A stretch of 64,000 nucleotides of DNA from PR03 sp031362725 (GCA_031362725.1 JANLTC010000233.1:13664-77663), one strand, 5' to 3'. Positions 42,697-53,691 are shown, numbered from the stretch's first letter. Notes: a model not told the origin generated them from the sequence alone. Program-made: numbers and translations.

Positions 42697-43191
42697 ATGG
42701 CGCTTTTTTTCCAAAACGCGATGGGTACACCGGTATGGGTCGCCTTTGCCTATTACGACCCGCTTTGTGGGCCTGCGAATCAGAACTTCCGCAAGCAGGG
42801 GTGGTGGCGACTTGAGCCCTACCACACGTTTACGGGCTCGCCATTGTTTAACGCCTGGGATGTCGATCTCCGGACGATCAACAGATTTGCCTATTTTTAC
42901 GCAGAGACCGACGGCAATCGCTCCAATTGGAGCGGCAGTGGCAACGGTTGGCTCAGTGTGAATCCAGCGGCGACATTCGACCAATGCGCGTTTGAGGACA
43001 CAGGCAATAGTCAGTGGGTGAATTTCAATGAGATAGACTTTACGTGGATCAAGGACTTCACGCGGGCTGACCCATTCTGGGATATGGTGGTGTTACTATG
43101 GCACTGGGAAGGAAGAAACAGGATCGGGTATACACAGCAGATGAGAAAGCCTAATGGTGAGATCGTGCAATCCGGCATAGGACCAGGATGA
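42697..43191 (+). CDS. DUF1036-like protein
   Basis: 164 residues from ATG 42697 with a strong GGGAGGAG site. VWVAFAYYD, KQGWWRLEPYHTF and RFAYFYAETDG match the DUF1036 pattern (small beta-rich domain, often secreted). No signal peptide is present. Rich in Trp/Phe/Tyr and encoded by DNA noticeably poorer in GC than the surroundings, so probably acquired. Forms a two-gene unit with the small upstream gene. Function unknown. Confidence 0.65.
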   Translation: MALFFQNAMGTPVWVAFAYYDPLCGPANQNFRKQGWWRLEPYHTFTGSPLFNAWDVDLRTINRFAYFYAETDGNRSNWSGSGNGWLSVNPAATFDQCAFEDTGNSQWVNFNEIDFTWIKDFTRADPFWDMVVLLWHWEGRNRIGYTQQMRKPNGEIVQSGIGPG

Positions 43192-43329
43192 GCGATGGTC
43201 TCGATAGAGCCCTCCCCGAATCCGATACGACACCGGCTCGTGTGGAGGACGATCCCACCTGTGCAGCGATCTCGGAGAAACCGGACTGCGCCTCGATCGA
43301 GATCCTCGGTTCACTGCGCGAGCTGCTCG

Positions 43330-43632
43330 CGACTCCGCCGGCAATCCCGCTCACGCACACGCCAACACACCGCCCAAGCCTGACGCCGCCAGGGCGAGGC
43401 GGCTCGCGTTGGCAGAGCTGATGAAGCGCGTCTCGCCATCGACGTACTCGAGTGTCCGCGCTGCCGCGGACGGATGCGCATCCTCGCGGCGGTCCACCCG
43501 CCCGACACCACGTCGGCCATCCTCGCCTGCATGGTCCTCGCGGTGCGCGCCCCACCGCTTGCACCGGCGCGCCGTGACGACGGCTTCGACGACGAAGCGG
43601 CCGACCAATCTCCCGCCGACCTCGAAGCATAG
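43330..43632 (+). pseudogene. IS91/ISCR-like transposase C-terminal remnant
   Basis: Reads LALAELMKRV, then after a single missing base at about 43431 continues AIDVLECPRCRGRMRILAAV and ILACMVLAVRAPPLAPARR, ending DLEA-stop at 43630-43632. The CPRC zinc pair followed by GRMRILAAVHPP and the Pro/Ala tail is the C-terminal pattern of IS91-family rolling-circle transposases. The stop codon lies inside the start of repeat R1, as expected if R1 is the element's downstream (ori-type) end. The N-terminal HUH domain is absent. Confidence 0.7.
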
Positions 43633-43705
43633 TAAGTACAAGCGGGACTTTGTTGTCCGATAAAGAGATCTATGGCAATTGCTGGCTGAGCGCGAGAGCC
43701 AACGG
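43626..43705 (+). repeat. ~80-bp hairpin-ended repeat, copy R1
   Basis: Begins AGCATAGTAAGTACAAGCGG and ends GAGAGCCAACGG. The terminal hairpin is TGGCT, loop GAGCGCGAG, AGCCA. A degraded IS91-like transposase gene stops within its first 7 bases. Immediately to the right a cyclase gene is cut off. Interpreted as an IS91/ISCR-type ori end. Confidence 0.8.
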
Positions 43706-44030
43706 GCGCGCGAGTTCGCGGAGCGCGCGCTGCATGCCAACGGCGGCGCGAACCGCGCGGATCGCGTCGTCCTCGGCGACGCGCGGCACACCGAACGCAG
43801 CGAGCACGCCGTCGCCGGGCGGCTGCACGACGCGGCCGCCGTGCACCTCCACCGCAGCCGACATCGCGCGGTGATGGCGGTCCATCAGCCGGCGCGCGGA
43901 CTCGGCGTCGAGGCGCTCGTGCACTGAGACCGAGCCGATCAGATCGGCGAAGACGATCGTGACGATCTTGCGCGAGACGGCGTCGGCGGCCGGACGCGCC
44001 CGATGAACTTCGCTCGCCTTCGGCTCGCTG
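43706..44030 (-). pseudogene. Class III nucleotidyl cyclase domain fragment
   Basis: The minus strand reads SRKIVTIVFADLIGSVSVHE, ESARRLMDRHHRAM and GGRVVQPPGDGVLAAFGVP, the N-terminal half of a class III adenylate/guanylate cyclase domain with both metal Asp regions (FAD and GDG). Coding is cut by repeat R1, after which it reads PLALALSQ and stops. The 5' side is fused out of frame to the asparagine-synthetase fragment. Non-functional. Confidence 0.8.
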
Positions 44031-44359
44031 TGTCTTCGTAGAGATGCAGCACGATCTCGGAGTCGGAGCGCGTGCGCAGTCGGTGGCCGCGCCCTTCGAG
44101 CTCGCGCTGGATGCGTTCGTAGTCGTAGAACTCGCCGTTCACGACCGCGTGGATCTGCTCATCCTCGTTGGTGATCGGCTGGTCGCCGGTCGCAAGGTCG
44201 ATGATCGAGAGCCGCGCGTGGCCGATGCCCACGCGCGCGAGTGGCGCCACCCAGACGCGCTGGCCATCCGAACCGCGGTGGTGGAGCTCGCGTGGCGCGC
44301 CAGAGTGTCTCCTCCGGGACCGGGCCATTCGTCGAGAACACCGTCACGATTCCACACAT
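44030..44359 (-). pseudogene. Asparagine synthetase (AsnB) N-terminal glutaminase fragment
   Basis: Starts MCGIVTVFSTNGPVPEETL with the catalytic Cys2 of class II glutaminases. A one-base deletion near 44290 shifts to another frame, giving ELHHRGSDGQRVWVAPLARV, GHARLSIIDLATGDQPITNE and VVNGEFYDYERIQRELEGRG. It ends after LHLYED, about 110 residues in, where cyclase sequence begins; the synthetase half is missing. Its start overlaps the upstream MFS gene by 16 bp, showing the two were one operon. Confidence 0.82.
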
Positions 44360-45594
44360 GCTGCTTCTCCTGTGATCATCCGGCGGACCTCCGCCGATGC
44401 GAGCCATGAGGCAGCGACGACCGCGAGCATCGCGGCGCCCGCGATTGCGCAGCCCGCCGCCGGACCGAACGCACGCGCCAGCAAGCCGCAACCGAGATTG
44501 CTGAGCGGTGTCATTCCGAGGAAGCCGAGCGAGTGGACCGAGAGCACGCGCGCGCGGTTGGCGCTGCTCGCGTTCTCTTGGAACAACGCTCGGCTGGTGT
44601 TGAAGAAGAGCGAGTGCAGCATGCCCCACGCGAACACGATCGCCACGAACGCCCAGAACGGGGGACTCGCCGCGATCGCGAAGAGGCACGCGCAGACACC
44701 CACGAGCGCCACCAGGAAGGCCCGGCCCTGGCGCCGCAGCCCGCCGCGCAGCAACACCGCGAGCGACCCGGCCATTGCCCCGAGCGAGAGCACCATCCAC
44801 TGCAGCGCGAGCTCGCGGGCGCCACCTTTGTAGAAGTCGCGGATCAGCAGCGGGCCGAGCACCTGGAACGGGCCCATGAAGAACAACCCATTGGCCGCGA
44901 CGAGCAGCGCCACCGGAAGCAGGCGCGGCGAGTGCGCAACCTCGACGAGCCCGCTCTTCAGCGCGGCGAGTGTGCCAGAGCCGTCACCGATCGCTGTCGG
45001 GCGGACATGCGCCGGCAACTGGCGCACCGCGAGCAGACCCGCCAGTAGGATGCCCGCCTGGAGCGTCAGCGCAACGGCGCTTCCGAGCGGCTCCGCGATG
45101 CCGCCGAGCCGCGAGCCAGCGGCCGACGCCGTGAACTGCACGAACGTCGCGCCGGTGATCGCCCGCAACAGGTTGCCCCGTGCGACGTGCGACACCTGGG
45201 CGTCGCGCGCCGGCGCAGCGAATGCCTGGATCGTTCCCCACGCGAGCGCGAAGACGAGCAGCAACGAGAGCGCGAGATGATCGGAGCCGATCGCGGCGGC
45301 GAGCGCCGCGGTGATCGCCGCCGCCCCGACGTGGAGCCAGGCCAGAAGCCGTCGCAGTTCGACGCGATCTGCGAGCAAGCCCCCAAAGAGCACCAACCCG
45401 AGCGTCGGTAGCGCCAGACACATCTGCGCGACGCCCACCCACGACGCGGACGCGCGTAGCTCCCCGACGACGAGCCACGAGAAGACCACCTGGTTCATCG
45501 AAGAGGCGAGCGCCCAACTCCCGACCGAACCCAGGAACCACGCGTACGGCGAAGGCATCGCGCGGACCGGGGCGACGATCGGGGCATCGAGCAT
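44344..45594 (-). CDS. MFS transporter
   Basis: 416 residues, about 12 hydrophobic helices in two halves (SWALASSMNQVVFSWLVVGE at the start; LLVAANGLFFMGPFQVLGPL in the second half). The loop between helices 2 and 3 is LLADRVELRR, a form of the MFS motif A. Resembles the EntS/putative-exporter branch. It appears intact and is followed by a truncated AsnB gene, a pairing seen in peptide or amide natural-product loci; the substrate is unknown. Confidence 0.8.
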   Translation of the reverse strand: MLDAPIVAPVRAMPSPYAWFLGSVGSWALASSMNQVVFSWLVVGELRASASWVGVAQMCLALPTLGLVLFGGLLADRVELRRLLAWLHVGAAAITAALAAAIGSDHLALSLLLVFALAWGTIQAFAAPARDAQVSHVARGNLLRAITGATFVQFTASAAGSRLGGIAEPLGSAVALTLQAGILLAGLLAVRQLPAHVRPTAIGDGSGTLAALKSGLVEVAHSPRLLPVALLVAANGLFFMGPFQVLGPLLIRDFYKGGARELALQWMVLSLGAMAGSLAVLLRGGLRRQGRAFLVALVGVCACLFAIAASPPFWAFVAIVFAWGMLHSLFFNTSRALFQENASSANRARVLSVHSLGFLGMTPLSNLGCGLLARAFGPAAGCAIAGAAMLAVVAASWLASAEVRRMITGEAACVES

Positions 45595-45770
45595 CGACGC
45601 ACGCTATCGCAGCGCGCGGCTTCGGAGCTGTGAACTGGGGCACAACGGGGCGGCTTGGCCGCGCGAGCCCGCTCATCGCATGGCGCAGCAAGCGCCGCCC
45701 GGTCGAGATCCAGCGTGTACGGATGATGCTCGCTCTGCCCTTCGCCATGGGCTCTTCCTCCTTCCCCACG

Positions 45771-46114
45771 CTAGCGGGTGAGCAGTCCCGACTCCGAGAG
45801 CGCGCGCTCGAGCAGATCGGCGACCTCGAGGACCGACGCCCAATGGCGCCGGTGCGCGAGATCGAGTCGCTCCCGCTGGACCTTGAGCACGCCGAGGACA
45901 TCGCGCCACTTCCGATCCGAGGCGCCGCCTCCCTGCCGGTACCAGTCGCGCTTGCGAAGGATCAGGTCGAGCGCGGCTCGCCGAGAATCGAACTCGACAG
46001 CGAGCCGCCGAGGACGATCGCCAGCTTCTGCGCGGCGTTCATCGCGCGCCACGCTTCGATCTGGCGCCGCTCGATCTCGATCGAGGTGTCTCGCGATTGG
46101 GTCCGAGCCGGCAT
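45771..46114 (-). pseudogene. Chimeric remnant: small hypothetical protein start joined to nucleotidyltransferase-like end
   Basis: From ATG 46114 the minus strand reads RDTSIEIERRQIEAWRAMNA, the start of a small protein family often encoded beside nucleotidyltransferase genes. Around 46010 the frame changes and LRKRDWYRQGGGASDRKW and RDVLGVLKVQRERLDLA follow, ending at 45771: the C-terminal part of an MNT/AbiEii-like nucleotidyltransferase. The two pieces come from neighbouring genes joined by a deletion. A matching N-terminal nucleotidyltransferase piece lies at 52339-52490. Confidence 0.5.
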
Positions 46115-46934
46115 TTCGAGCAGCATACCTGCCGCCCTGGAGTGCACTCAGGAGGCAACGATCGCCCGATTCCGATCTCCCGGAGCCGGGGGGGCGGAGC
46201 ACTCGCGATCGCCGCGGTGGCTGGAATCGCGTGGTGTCGGCGGACGTCGTCGCGAGTCGCCTCAGACCCTGAGCGGGACCATGAACGGTCAAATCGTGCT
46301 CTTGACCGAGAATGAGTCTCCTGACGACTCCCGACGCAACGGGAGTGACGCGCTCTTGCTTCTTCGGACCTTGGATCGTGAGAGGATCTCGAAACCGTCG
46401 TAGCGCCAGGCCGGTATACACCAGGATCGGAGCGCTGCTGCAGTCTCCAAGACACCCGAAGAGCCCTGCGAAATGGAGCACCACGCCCGGCTTCGCTTCC
46501 CGGCGCCTCCACCATTCACGCCCTGGTCCACGACCTGCGAAACGCGCAGGCGTTCTTCTGAGTACCGAGATCGCTTCGCCGGAGCTTGTCGATCTGGACA
46601 CATCAGGGCGTAGTCCGCGCGATGCAGATCGTGCGTCCACGACAACCGATGCACGAACCGACTCCGGTCATTCCCCTGCGGCGGCCATGACAAGCCCCGA
46701 GAGGACGCAGCGCCGAGAACCAGACGCAACGCATCGCGGTTCCAATCGGGGATTCACGATCGATCGTGAGCGTCCTGGCAAGTACCGGCTGAGCGCGAGA
46801 GCCGGCGGCTGGCCGGGCGCATGACGCTGAACCCGACCTGATCGGGTTGTCAGCTTTTGAAGCAAGAGTGTTGCGCTAGCCCGTACAGCGTTTAGTCTCG
46901 ACGCCGTTTCAACACACCCTCGCAGGAGCGCCGC
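46115..46934. other. Gene-poor stretch with two repeat fragments
   Basis: No convincing gene. 46292-46342 resembles the middle of repeat R0 (GAGAATGAG then CTGACGACTCCCG). 46740-46806 contains the 3' end of the ~80-bp repeat. The 120 bp before katG should carry its promoter; no clear hexamers are visible. Confidence 0.5.
46740..46806 (+). repeat. Partial copy of the ~80-bp repeat (3' end only)
   Basis: Shares AGTACCGG and the hairpin with R3. The hairpin at 46785-46805 is CCGGCT, loop GAGCGCGAG, AGCCGG, a perfect 6-bp stem. The 5' half of the repeat is not recognisable. Same orientation as the full copies and placed at about the expected 3-kb interval. Confidence 0.6.
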
Positions 46935-49175
<2,241 letters not shown>

Positions 49176-49432
49176 TCCCGGAGCAGGACTCACTCGCAAG
49201 TGTGAACGGAAGCGCGTTCTGACTCGAGAATGAATGAACGGCGGCGTTCGATGCGCAGCGCAGCCTCGAGCGGGAGGTGCTCCGCACCGATCACCGCACG
49301 CAGGACTCCTGCCACGGCGATCGGCGGCTGCGCGGGCAGCGGGGCCAACGGCGGGCGAGCAGACGCAGATCCCGTACAGATCGCGATCAGCGTGATCATG
49401 TTGAGAGCGCGCGTGCGATGGGGAACGCACGA
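49176..49432. other. Intergenic stretch after katG
   Basis: About 257 bp with no firm gene. The minus strand allows a 69-codon frame (49190-49399) beginning MITLIAICTGSASARPPLAP, which looks like a signal peptide, but no ribosome site precedes it. The katG terminator is not obvious. Confidence 0.4.
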
Positions 49433-49555
49433 CTATTTCTTGGACACGTTGTTGATCACGACGACCAGCAGGACCACCACCAGTACGCCGATCAGCGTCC
49501 AGATCCACATCCCTCCGCCCATGGACCCACTCATCCATCCGTCTGCATGATTCAT
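49433..49555 (-). CDS. Small single-pass membrane protein, 40 residues
   Basis: ATG 49555 has a strong AAAGGAG site and overlaps the upstream stop (TGATG). The product begins with a His/Met/Gly-rich segment (MNHADGWMSGSMGGGMW) followed by one hydrophobic helix (LIGVLVVVLLVVVI) and a Lys end. Proteins of this shape are often found with metal-resistance genes; here it pairs with a four-helix membrane protein downstream of katG. Function unknown. Confidence 0.6.
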   Translation of the reverse strand: MNHADGWMSGSMGGGMWIWTLIGVLVVVLLVVVINNVSKK

Positions 49556-49998
49556 CACGAAGCTCCTTTCGTTGCGCTGCGGCCCGCCCACCACCGGGCG
49601 AACAGGAACGTGAGCGGCGGCAGCAGCGTCAATTGGAGCAGCGGCCACAAGCCCGCGCCGAGCACGGGCACCACGGGCATGCGCTCGGTGTACGACCAGC
49701 GCCCGGCGGCCAGCGCCGCATGTTCCACCAGCGCCCCAGCTGCGAGCCCCAGAACAGCGGCCGTGGCGTAGTGGTTCCAGCGTCCGCGCAAGCCCCAGCC
49801 GAGATCAGCGGCGATCAGCGCGCTCGCCGCGTAGAGCATCAAGATGATTCCCACATCACCCGCCGCCGCCCGCGTACAAGTACCGAGCGTGCTCGTCCAG
49901 GATCGCCCCACCATTTCGACATATGCGGACATCTGCGCCATTTCCCAGATTTCGTTCACGACGAAGCCCGCCAACACCGTCGTCGTGAAGAACCGCAT
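49555..49998 (-). CDS. Four-helix integral membrane protein
   Basis: 147 residues from ATG 49998. Four hydrophobic segments, with conserved-looking NEIWEMAQMSAYVEM in the first loop and RWSYTERMPVVPVLGAGLWP between the last helices. No known domain was recognised. Coupled to the 40-residue membrane protein by start/stop overlap. Converges with katG. Could be a metal or redox-stress accessory, judging only by neighbours. Confidence 0.6.
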   Translation of the reverse strand: MRFFTTTVLAGFVVNEIWEMAQMSAYVEMVGRSWTSTLGTCTRAAAGDVGIILMLYAASALIAADLGWGLRGRWNHYATAAVLGLAAGALVEHAALAAGRWSYTERMPVVPVLGAGLWPLLQLTLLPPLTFLFARWWAGRSATKGAS

Positions 49999-50218
49999 CA
50001 ACCGCCACCAAGGCAGGCCGCTCGAAGCGACTCTACTTCTGCTGTGCCTCAGAACGTCTCACTAACCGTCGGTTCGATACGTTGCTCGCCGTTGTGTTCG
50101 TGTCGTACGCCGCTGATCGTGTCGTAGACCACCTTCCGCACGCGGTTGACGACTCCGAGCGGGCGGTGTCCTACACGCGCGTGGCACGGCGAGTAGGAAA
50201 GATTCTCGCAGAACTCGG

Positions 50219-50296
50219 AGCATAGTAAGTACAAGCAGGCTTTTTGTCCGACTACGAGTTCCATGCCGATTCCTGGCTGAGCGCGAGAGCCAACGG
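50219..50296 (+). repeat. ~80-bp hairpin-ended repeat, copy R2
   Basis: Begins AGCATAGTAAGTACAAGCAG and ends GAGAGCCAACGG, with hairpin TGGCT/AGCCA around GAGCGCGAG. To the left an unrecognised plus-strand frame ends RVGKILAELGA-stop, the stop formed by the first bases of the repeat, as at R1. To the right a CSLREA-domain gene is cut. Confidence 0.8.
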
Positions 50297-50482
50297 CTTC
50301 CGACAGCTCGATCGTGTCGGACCCGTCAACGCGTTGGCCTCCTGGATCGCAGCGCGCAGCGTACAGATGTCCGTCGTCACCGAGCAGAAGCCGTTACCCG
50401 GTACCGCGTCGGACAGATCCGCCGTCGAGTCGACGACGACGGTCGTGGCGCCGGCATCGAGCGCGAGCAACGAAGAATTCAT
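50297..50482 (-). pseudogene. CSLREA-domain surface protein, N-terminal fragment
   Basis: From ATG 50482 the minus strand reads ATTVVVDSTADLSDAVPG and CTLRAAIQEANALTG, the CSLREA domain that starts many bacterial parallel beta-helix surface proteins (CSLREA appears here as CTLRAA). Repeat R2 cuts it about 60 codons in; translation would run PLALALSQ and stop within R2. No signal peptide is visible before the domain, so the 5' end may also be lost. Confidence 0.75.
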
Positions 50483-50557
50483 CGGCACGACGTGACGCAA
50501 AGGATCCCCCTCACCAACCCTCCGCGCAGCCAACCGATGCGAATCTCGAACGCGGCC

Positions 50558-51676
50558 CTACGATGGCCTGCGAGACGATCCGCCCCGTCGAGCCGAGGCC
50601 AGCGCAAACAGCGCACTCGCGGCGAACCAACCGAGCGCCGCAGCGTCTGGTTCTGGCATGAAGACTGCGATGCCATCCGCCGTCGTCGCAACCGGCAGGT
50701 CCGGCGTGAGGATCGACTGCGTCCAGGCCGCGGCCGGGTGCGAACGCTCGATGCGCACGATGCGCGCCGAGATGCCGCCTGTGTAGTCGTAGTCGACGAC
50801 ATAGAAGCGGTCGGCGCCTGGTTCGTTAGCGAGGAGCGTAGGGCAGCGCAGCAAGCCGCCTTCGGACTCGATCTCGATTCCGGAGGGCGGTGTAATCAAG
50901 ATGAGGCCGGGGCCGCCGCTCGGCAGACAGACCAGGTCCGATTCCCGAAGGAACGTCCGAATGGCATACAAGCGCGGCCCGGCGGGATCGGCGCCGCCGA
51001 TCGCGACGCCCGTGATGAGCCGGAGCGCCAGGTCTGTGCCGACGAGTTGCAGGTTCGTCGCGTAGGAATCGCAGCAGGATCCGTTCTCTCGGAGGTAGAA
51101 CAGGCCCGCAAGCGTGGCCATGTAGATATTCGGATTGGTGAGGTCGCTCTCGACGGCGAGCGTGGTCACGTTCGCGAGACTGGCTTCTGAGAGGTACACC
51201 GAGGTGCTCCAGCCGCTCGAGAAGCTCTCACTTGCGTACGAAACGCCGGCGCTGCCCGCCACGTAGAGCTGATCGCCGGACAGGAATCCGGGCCGGGTCG
51301 CGAGCGCACGCGGGGTGTCGATCGTGATCGCGTAGGTGCTGCCGCCAAAGGGATCGAAGTCTCGATGGTAGAGGTAGCTCTGCTCGCCCGTCGCCGGATC
51401 GATCCGCACGATGTGATCGCTCACGGTGTCGCCGACATAGATCGTTCCGTCCGATCCGACCGTGATGCCGCCCGGCTGGGCCAGCAGGATCGGCGATCCC
51501 TCGGGCGGCAGCAGCGGCTCGACCTCGCCCGTTTGCTTGCGAACGATCAGCACCCGCGAGCCATCGAAGTCGGTGACCAGCAGATCCCCGCGGCCCGGCG
51601 GCGTGGCGACCGCCATCCGCGGGACGAAGAGCGCGGCGATCAGCACGGCACAGGAGATCCGGCGGAACAGGAGCAT
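50558..51676 (-). CDS. Secreted propeller-like protein with PEP-CTERM tail
   Basis: 372 residues from ATG 51676 (GGAGGGCG site). Signal peptide LIAALFVPRMAVA, then NHL/SMP-30-like segments (PGGITVGSDGTIYVGDTVSD, HIVRIDPATGEQ), several Cys residues in the middle, and a C-terminal FMPEPDAAALGWFAASALFA plus Arg-rich tail, the PEP-CTERM signal. Probably surface-attached through exosortase-type processing. Lies in the fourth repeat-bounded segment and appears intact. Confidence 0.75.
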   Translation of the reverse strand: MLLFRRISCAVLIAALFVPRMAVATPPGRGDLLVTDFDGSRVLIVRKQTGEVEPLLPPEGSPILLAQPGGITVGSDGTIYVGDTVSDHIVRIDPATGEQSYLYHRDFDPFGGSTYAITIDTPRALATRPGFLSGDQLYVAGSAGVSYASESFSSGWSTSVYLSEASLANVTTLAVESDLTNPNIYMATLAGLFYLRENGSCCDSYATNLQLVGTDLALRLITGVAIGGADPAGPRLYAIRTFLRESDLVCLPSGGPGLILITPPSGIEIESEGGLLRCPTLLANEPGADRFYVVDYDYTGGISARIVRIERSHPAAAWTQSILTPDLPVATTADGIAVFMPEPDAAALGWFAASALFALASARRGGSSRRPS

Positions 51677-51964
51677 CGCGCCCTCCAACGTCCACCACGC
51701 TACCGCCGTAGGTTCGGCAGCGCTCGGCTCCGGTAGCCGCTGCGGGTCGCTTTCCGAACCACTGCAGTCATTCGGCGACGCAAGCAGGTCCGTCAAAAAA
51801 ACCCTCCAGAGCGGGTGGCGATTTGTCTCGTAGCGGATACCCGTCAAACGACGACGCGAAGCATGAGCATCATAGGGATATGGCGTCTCCGAGCAGGTGC
51901 CTCCCGAACCCGCCGGGGATCCTCGAGTTGGTGATGCAACGATCCCAAACGAGATTACACACCG
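51677..51964. other. Intergenic stretch upstream of the PEP-CTERM gene
   Basis: About 290 bp with no gene seen. It must carry the promoter of the minus-strand PEP-CTERM gene. It contains a CAAAAAAACCC tract near 51793-51803 but no recognisable hairpin beside it. Confidence 0.35.
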
Positions 51965-52171
51965 ATGGAACGCGTTCTGGGAAACGACGTCCATGCTGCG
52001 AACTGCACGCTCGCGGTGATCTCGCAGGCGGGCAAGCGCCTCACGGACTTCCCGATCGAGACCAACGGCCACGCGCTGGTCGAGGTGATCCGGAGGATTC
52101 CGGGTCGCAAGCATTTGGTCTTCGAGGAAGGCATAGAGAGTACTTGGCTCTACGAAACGCTGAGTCCCTGA
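51965..52171 (+). pseudogene. IS110-like transposase N-terminal fragment
   Basis: 68 codons: VLGNDVHAANCTLAVISQAG, then FPIETNGHALVEVIRRIPG and HLVFEEGIESTWLYETLSP before a stop. This is the first part of the RuvC-like DEDD domain of IS110-family transposases, with the first Asp in NDVHA and the Glu of FEEG. The remaining 250 or so residues are absent. A transposon scar within segment four. Confidence 0.75.
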
Positions 52172-52338
52172 CGTGCAGGCCGTCGACTTGCGTGCCAAGG
52201 TCTAGTCATGGCGAGACCCGCTTCTGTCGCCGATCACTTGGTTGCTCGTGAACGCGAGCGAGCCGGGCGCCTCGGGTTCGGGGAGCGCGCGCGCGAACGG
52301 CACGCTGGACGACGCCACTCGGTCGCAATGGGGTTCGA

Positions 52339-52490
52339 TTGAGTCTGCTCGCAGCAGTGGCTTCGAGGCTCGAAGAGGCCGGAATTTCCTTCGCGTTGCT
52401 ACGAGCGGGCGCGGTCGCAGTCCACGGCGTGGCACGCGCCACGGGTGATGTCGACTTGCCGACCGTCGCCTCCGATGCACTTCGGCCATC
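52339..52490 (+). pseudogene. Nucleotidyltransferase-like N-terminal fragment
   Basis: Reads LLAAVASRLEEAGISFALLR and HGVARATGDVDLPTV from TTG 52339, the start of MNT/AbiEii-type nucleotidyltransferases with the GDVDL metal motif. Coding character ends after about 50 codons. The C-terminal end of the same family is found 6 kb away (45771-46010), so both may derive from one gene or from two related copies. Confidence 0.5.
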
Positions 52491-52583
52491 GACCTGGCGT
52501 GCTCGGAGAATCAGCGATCGCTGCCTGGCTTCGCGTACTCGGGTGAAGTGGCTGGGTGACACCAAAGAGTTCGAGACGAATCC

Positions 52584-53024
52584 GTGACCGAGTCGGGCCA
52601 ATCCGACGACCCCGTCGACCGCGCGCGACGCATGAACGAGTTCTTCGGCCCGCTCGTGCCCGGCCAGCTCGGCTGCGTCTTCGATCACGCGGGGACCGAC
52701 CTGGTGCTCGGACACATCGATGTGACCGAGAACCTGATCGCCGGCACCGGCTTCCTGTTCGCGCCGGCGGTCGTCGCGCTCGCGGACACCTGCGCGGCGA
52801 TCGGCTGCGGCGCGAACATTCCAGCCGGCGCGTCGTTCACGACGATCGAACTGAAGTCGAACTTCCTGGCATCGGCGCGCGTCGGCGAGCGCGTGACGTG
52901 TCGCTGCACACCGGCGCATCTCGGCCGCCAGACCCACGTCTGGGACGCGGTCGTCGCCAACGAGACGACGGGCCGCACGATCGCGCTCTTCCGCTGCACG
53001 CAGATGGTGCTGCTGCGTCGTTGA
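52584..53024 (+). CDS. PaaI-family hotdog thioesterase
   Basis: 146 residues from GTG 52584. The hotdog core is visible: AGTDLVLGHIDVTENLIAG, APAVVALADTCAAIGCGANI and FTTIELKSNFLASARVGER. The central helix with Asp in LADTCAA is where PaaI-type enzymes place their catalytic acid. Probably hydrolyses acyl-CoA. Intact gene within a decayed segment. Confidence 0.8.
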   Translation: MTESGQSDDPVDRARRMNEFFGPLVPGQLGCVFDHAGTDLVLGHIDVTENLIAGTGFLFAPAVVALADTCAAIGCGANIPAGASFTTIELKSNFLASARVGERVTCRCTPAHLGRQTHVWDAVVANETTGRTIALFRCTQMVLLRR

Positions 53025-53161
53025 TTCGCGCGACACTGGATCACGATGTCGTTCCAGGCGCCTGCGCCGAGCGCGTCGAAGCTCGCTCCTGCAGCAGCCA
53101 GCATCTCCTCTCCGTGTGTCACCCAAGGTCGCGAGCTGAGGCTGTCGGATGGGCAAGAGAT

Positions 53162-53612
53162 TCATTCTCGGATGCGAATCCCGCTTGGACTCGTCGTGCC
53201 CTTTGCGCGACGAGTCGCAGAAGCGCGGACCCGGAAGCCCGTGAGCAGGCCGAGCGCCGCCCAAGCCATCCCTTGGGCAAGCCCACGCGGTGGGGCCGGG
53301 ACTACCGCGAGCGCGCCCAGCGGGTTGATCGACAGCTCGAGACCGCTGTTCGATCCGGCCCCGCCGAGGTCCCCCACGGTGAAGGACTCGCCGCTGTCGA
53401 GGCTTAACCCGAATGTGTAGGACCAGCTGCCAGGCGCGTTGACGACGAGCGACGCCGAGTACTCATCGTTGTTGGCGATGTCCAGCTCGAACGCAGCAGG
53501 CGCCCAGGTCCACGCGGCATCCGCGCGCGGATCCGTTCCCGGCGCGCGACAGCCGGCGTCCGCACGGATCGAAGCGTTGGAACCGAATGACTCCGTCGCG
53601 CCAGCCTCGAGG
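53162..53612 (-). pseudogene. PEP-CTERM-type protein, C-terminal fragment cut by R3
   Basis: The minus strand reads FELDIANNDEYSASLVVN, GSWSYTFGLSLDSGESFTVG, then VVPAPPRGLAQGMAWAALGL and an Arg-rich tail, like the end of a beta-sandwich surface protein with a sorting tail (PAPP instead of PEP). Its 5' part is missing at repeat R3, through which the frame stays open (VIGPKTPLVLPML) to 53725. Confidence 0.55.
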
Positions 53613-53691
53613 AGCATAGGAAGAACAAGCGGGGTTTTGGGTCCGATAACGGGATCTATGTCAGTACCGGACTGAGCGGGAGAGCCAACGG
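53613..53691 (+). repeat. ~80-bp hairpin-ended repeat, copy R3
   Basis: Begins AGCATAGGAAGAACAAGCGG and ends GAGAGCCAACGG. The stem is weakened (GGACT opposite AGCCA). The left flank is a PEP-CTERM fragment whose 5' side is gone. The right flank (53692-53819) holds no recognisable gene before the P450. Confidence 0.8.

Noticed and set aside
43188..43421. A 77-codon plus-strand gene overlapping the DUF1036 stop
   Set aside because: No motif, and the region is better explained as decayed sequence leading into the IS91-like transposase remnant in another frame.
46312..46824. A 170-codon plus-strand gene upstream of katG
   Set aside because: Runs across two repeat fragments, has no ribosome site, domain or signal peptide, and its composition looks non-coding.
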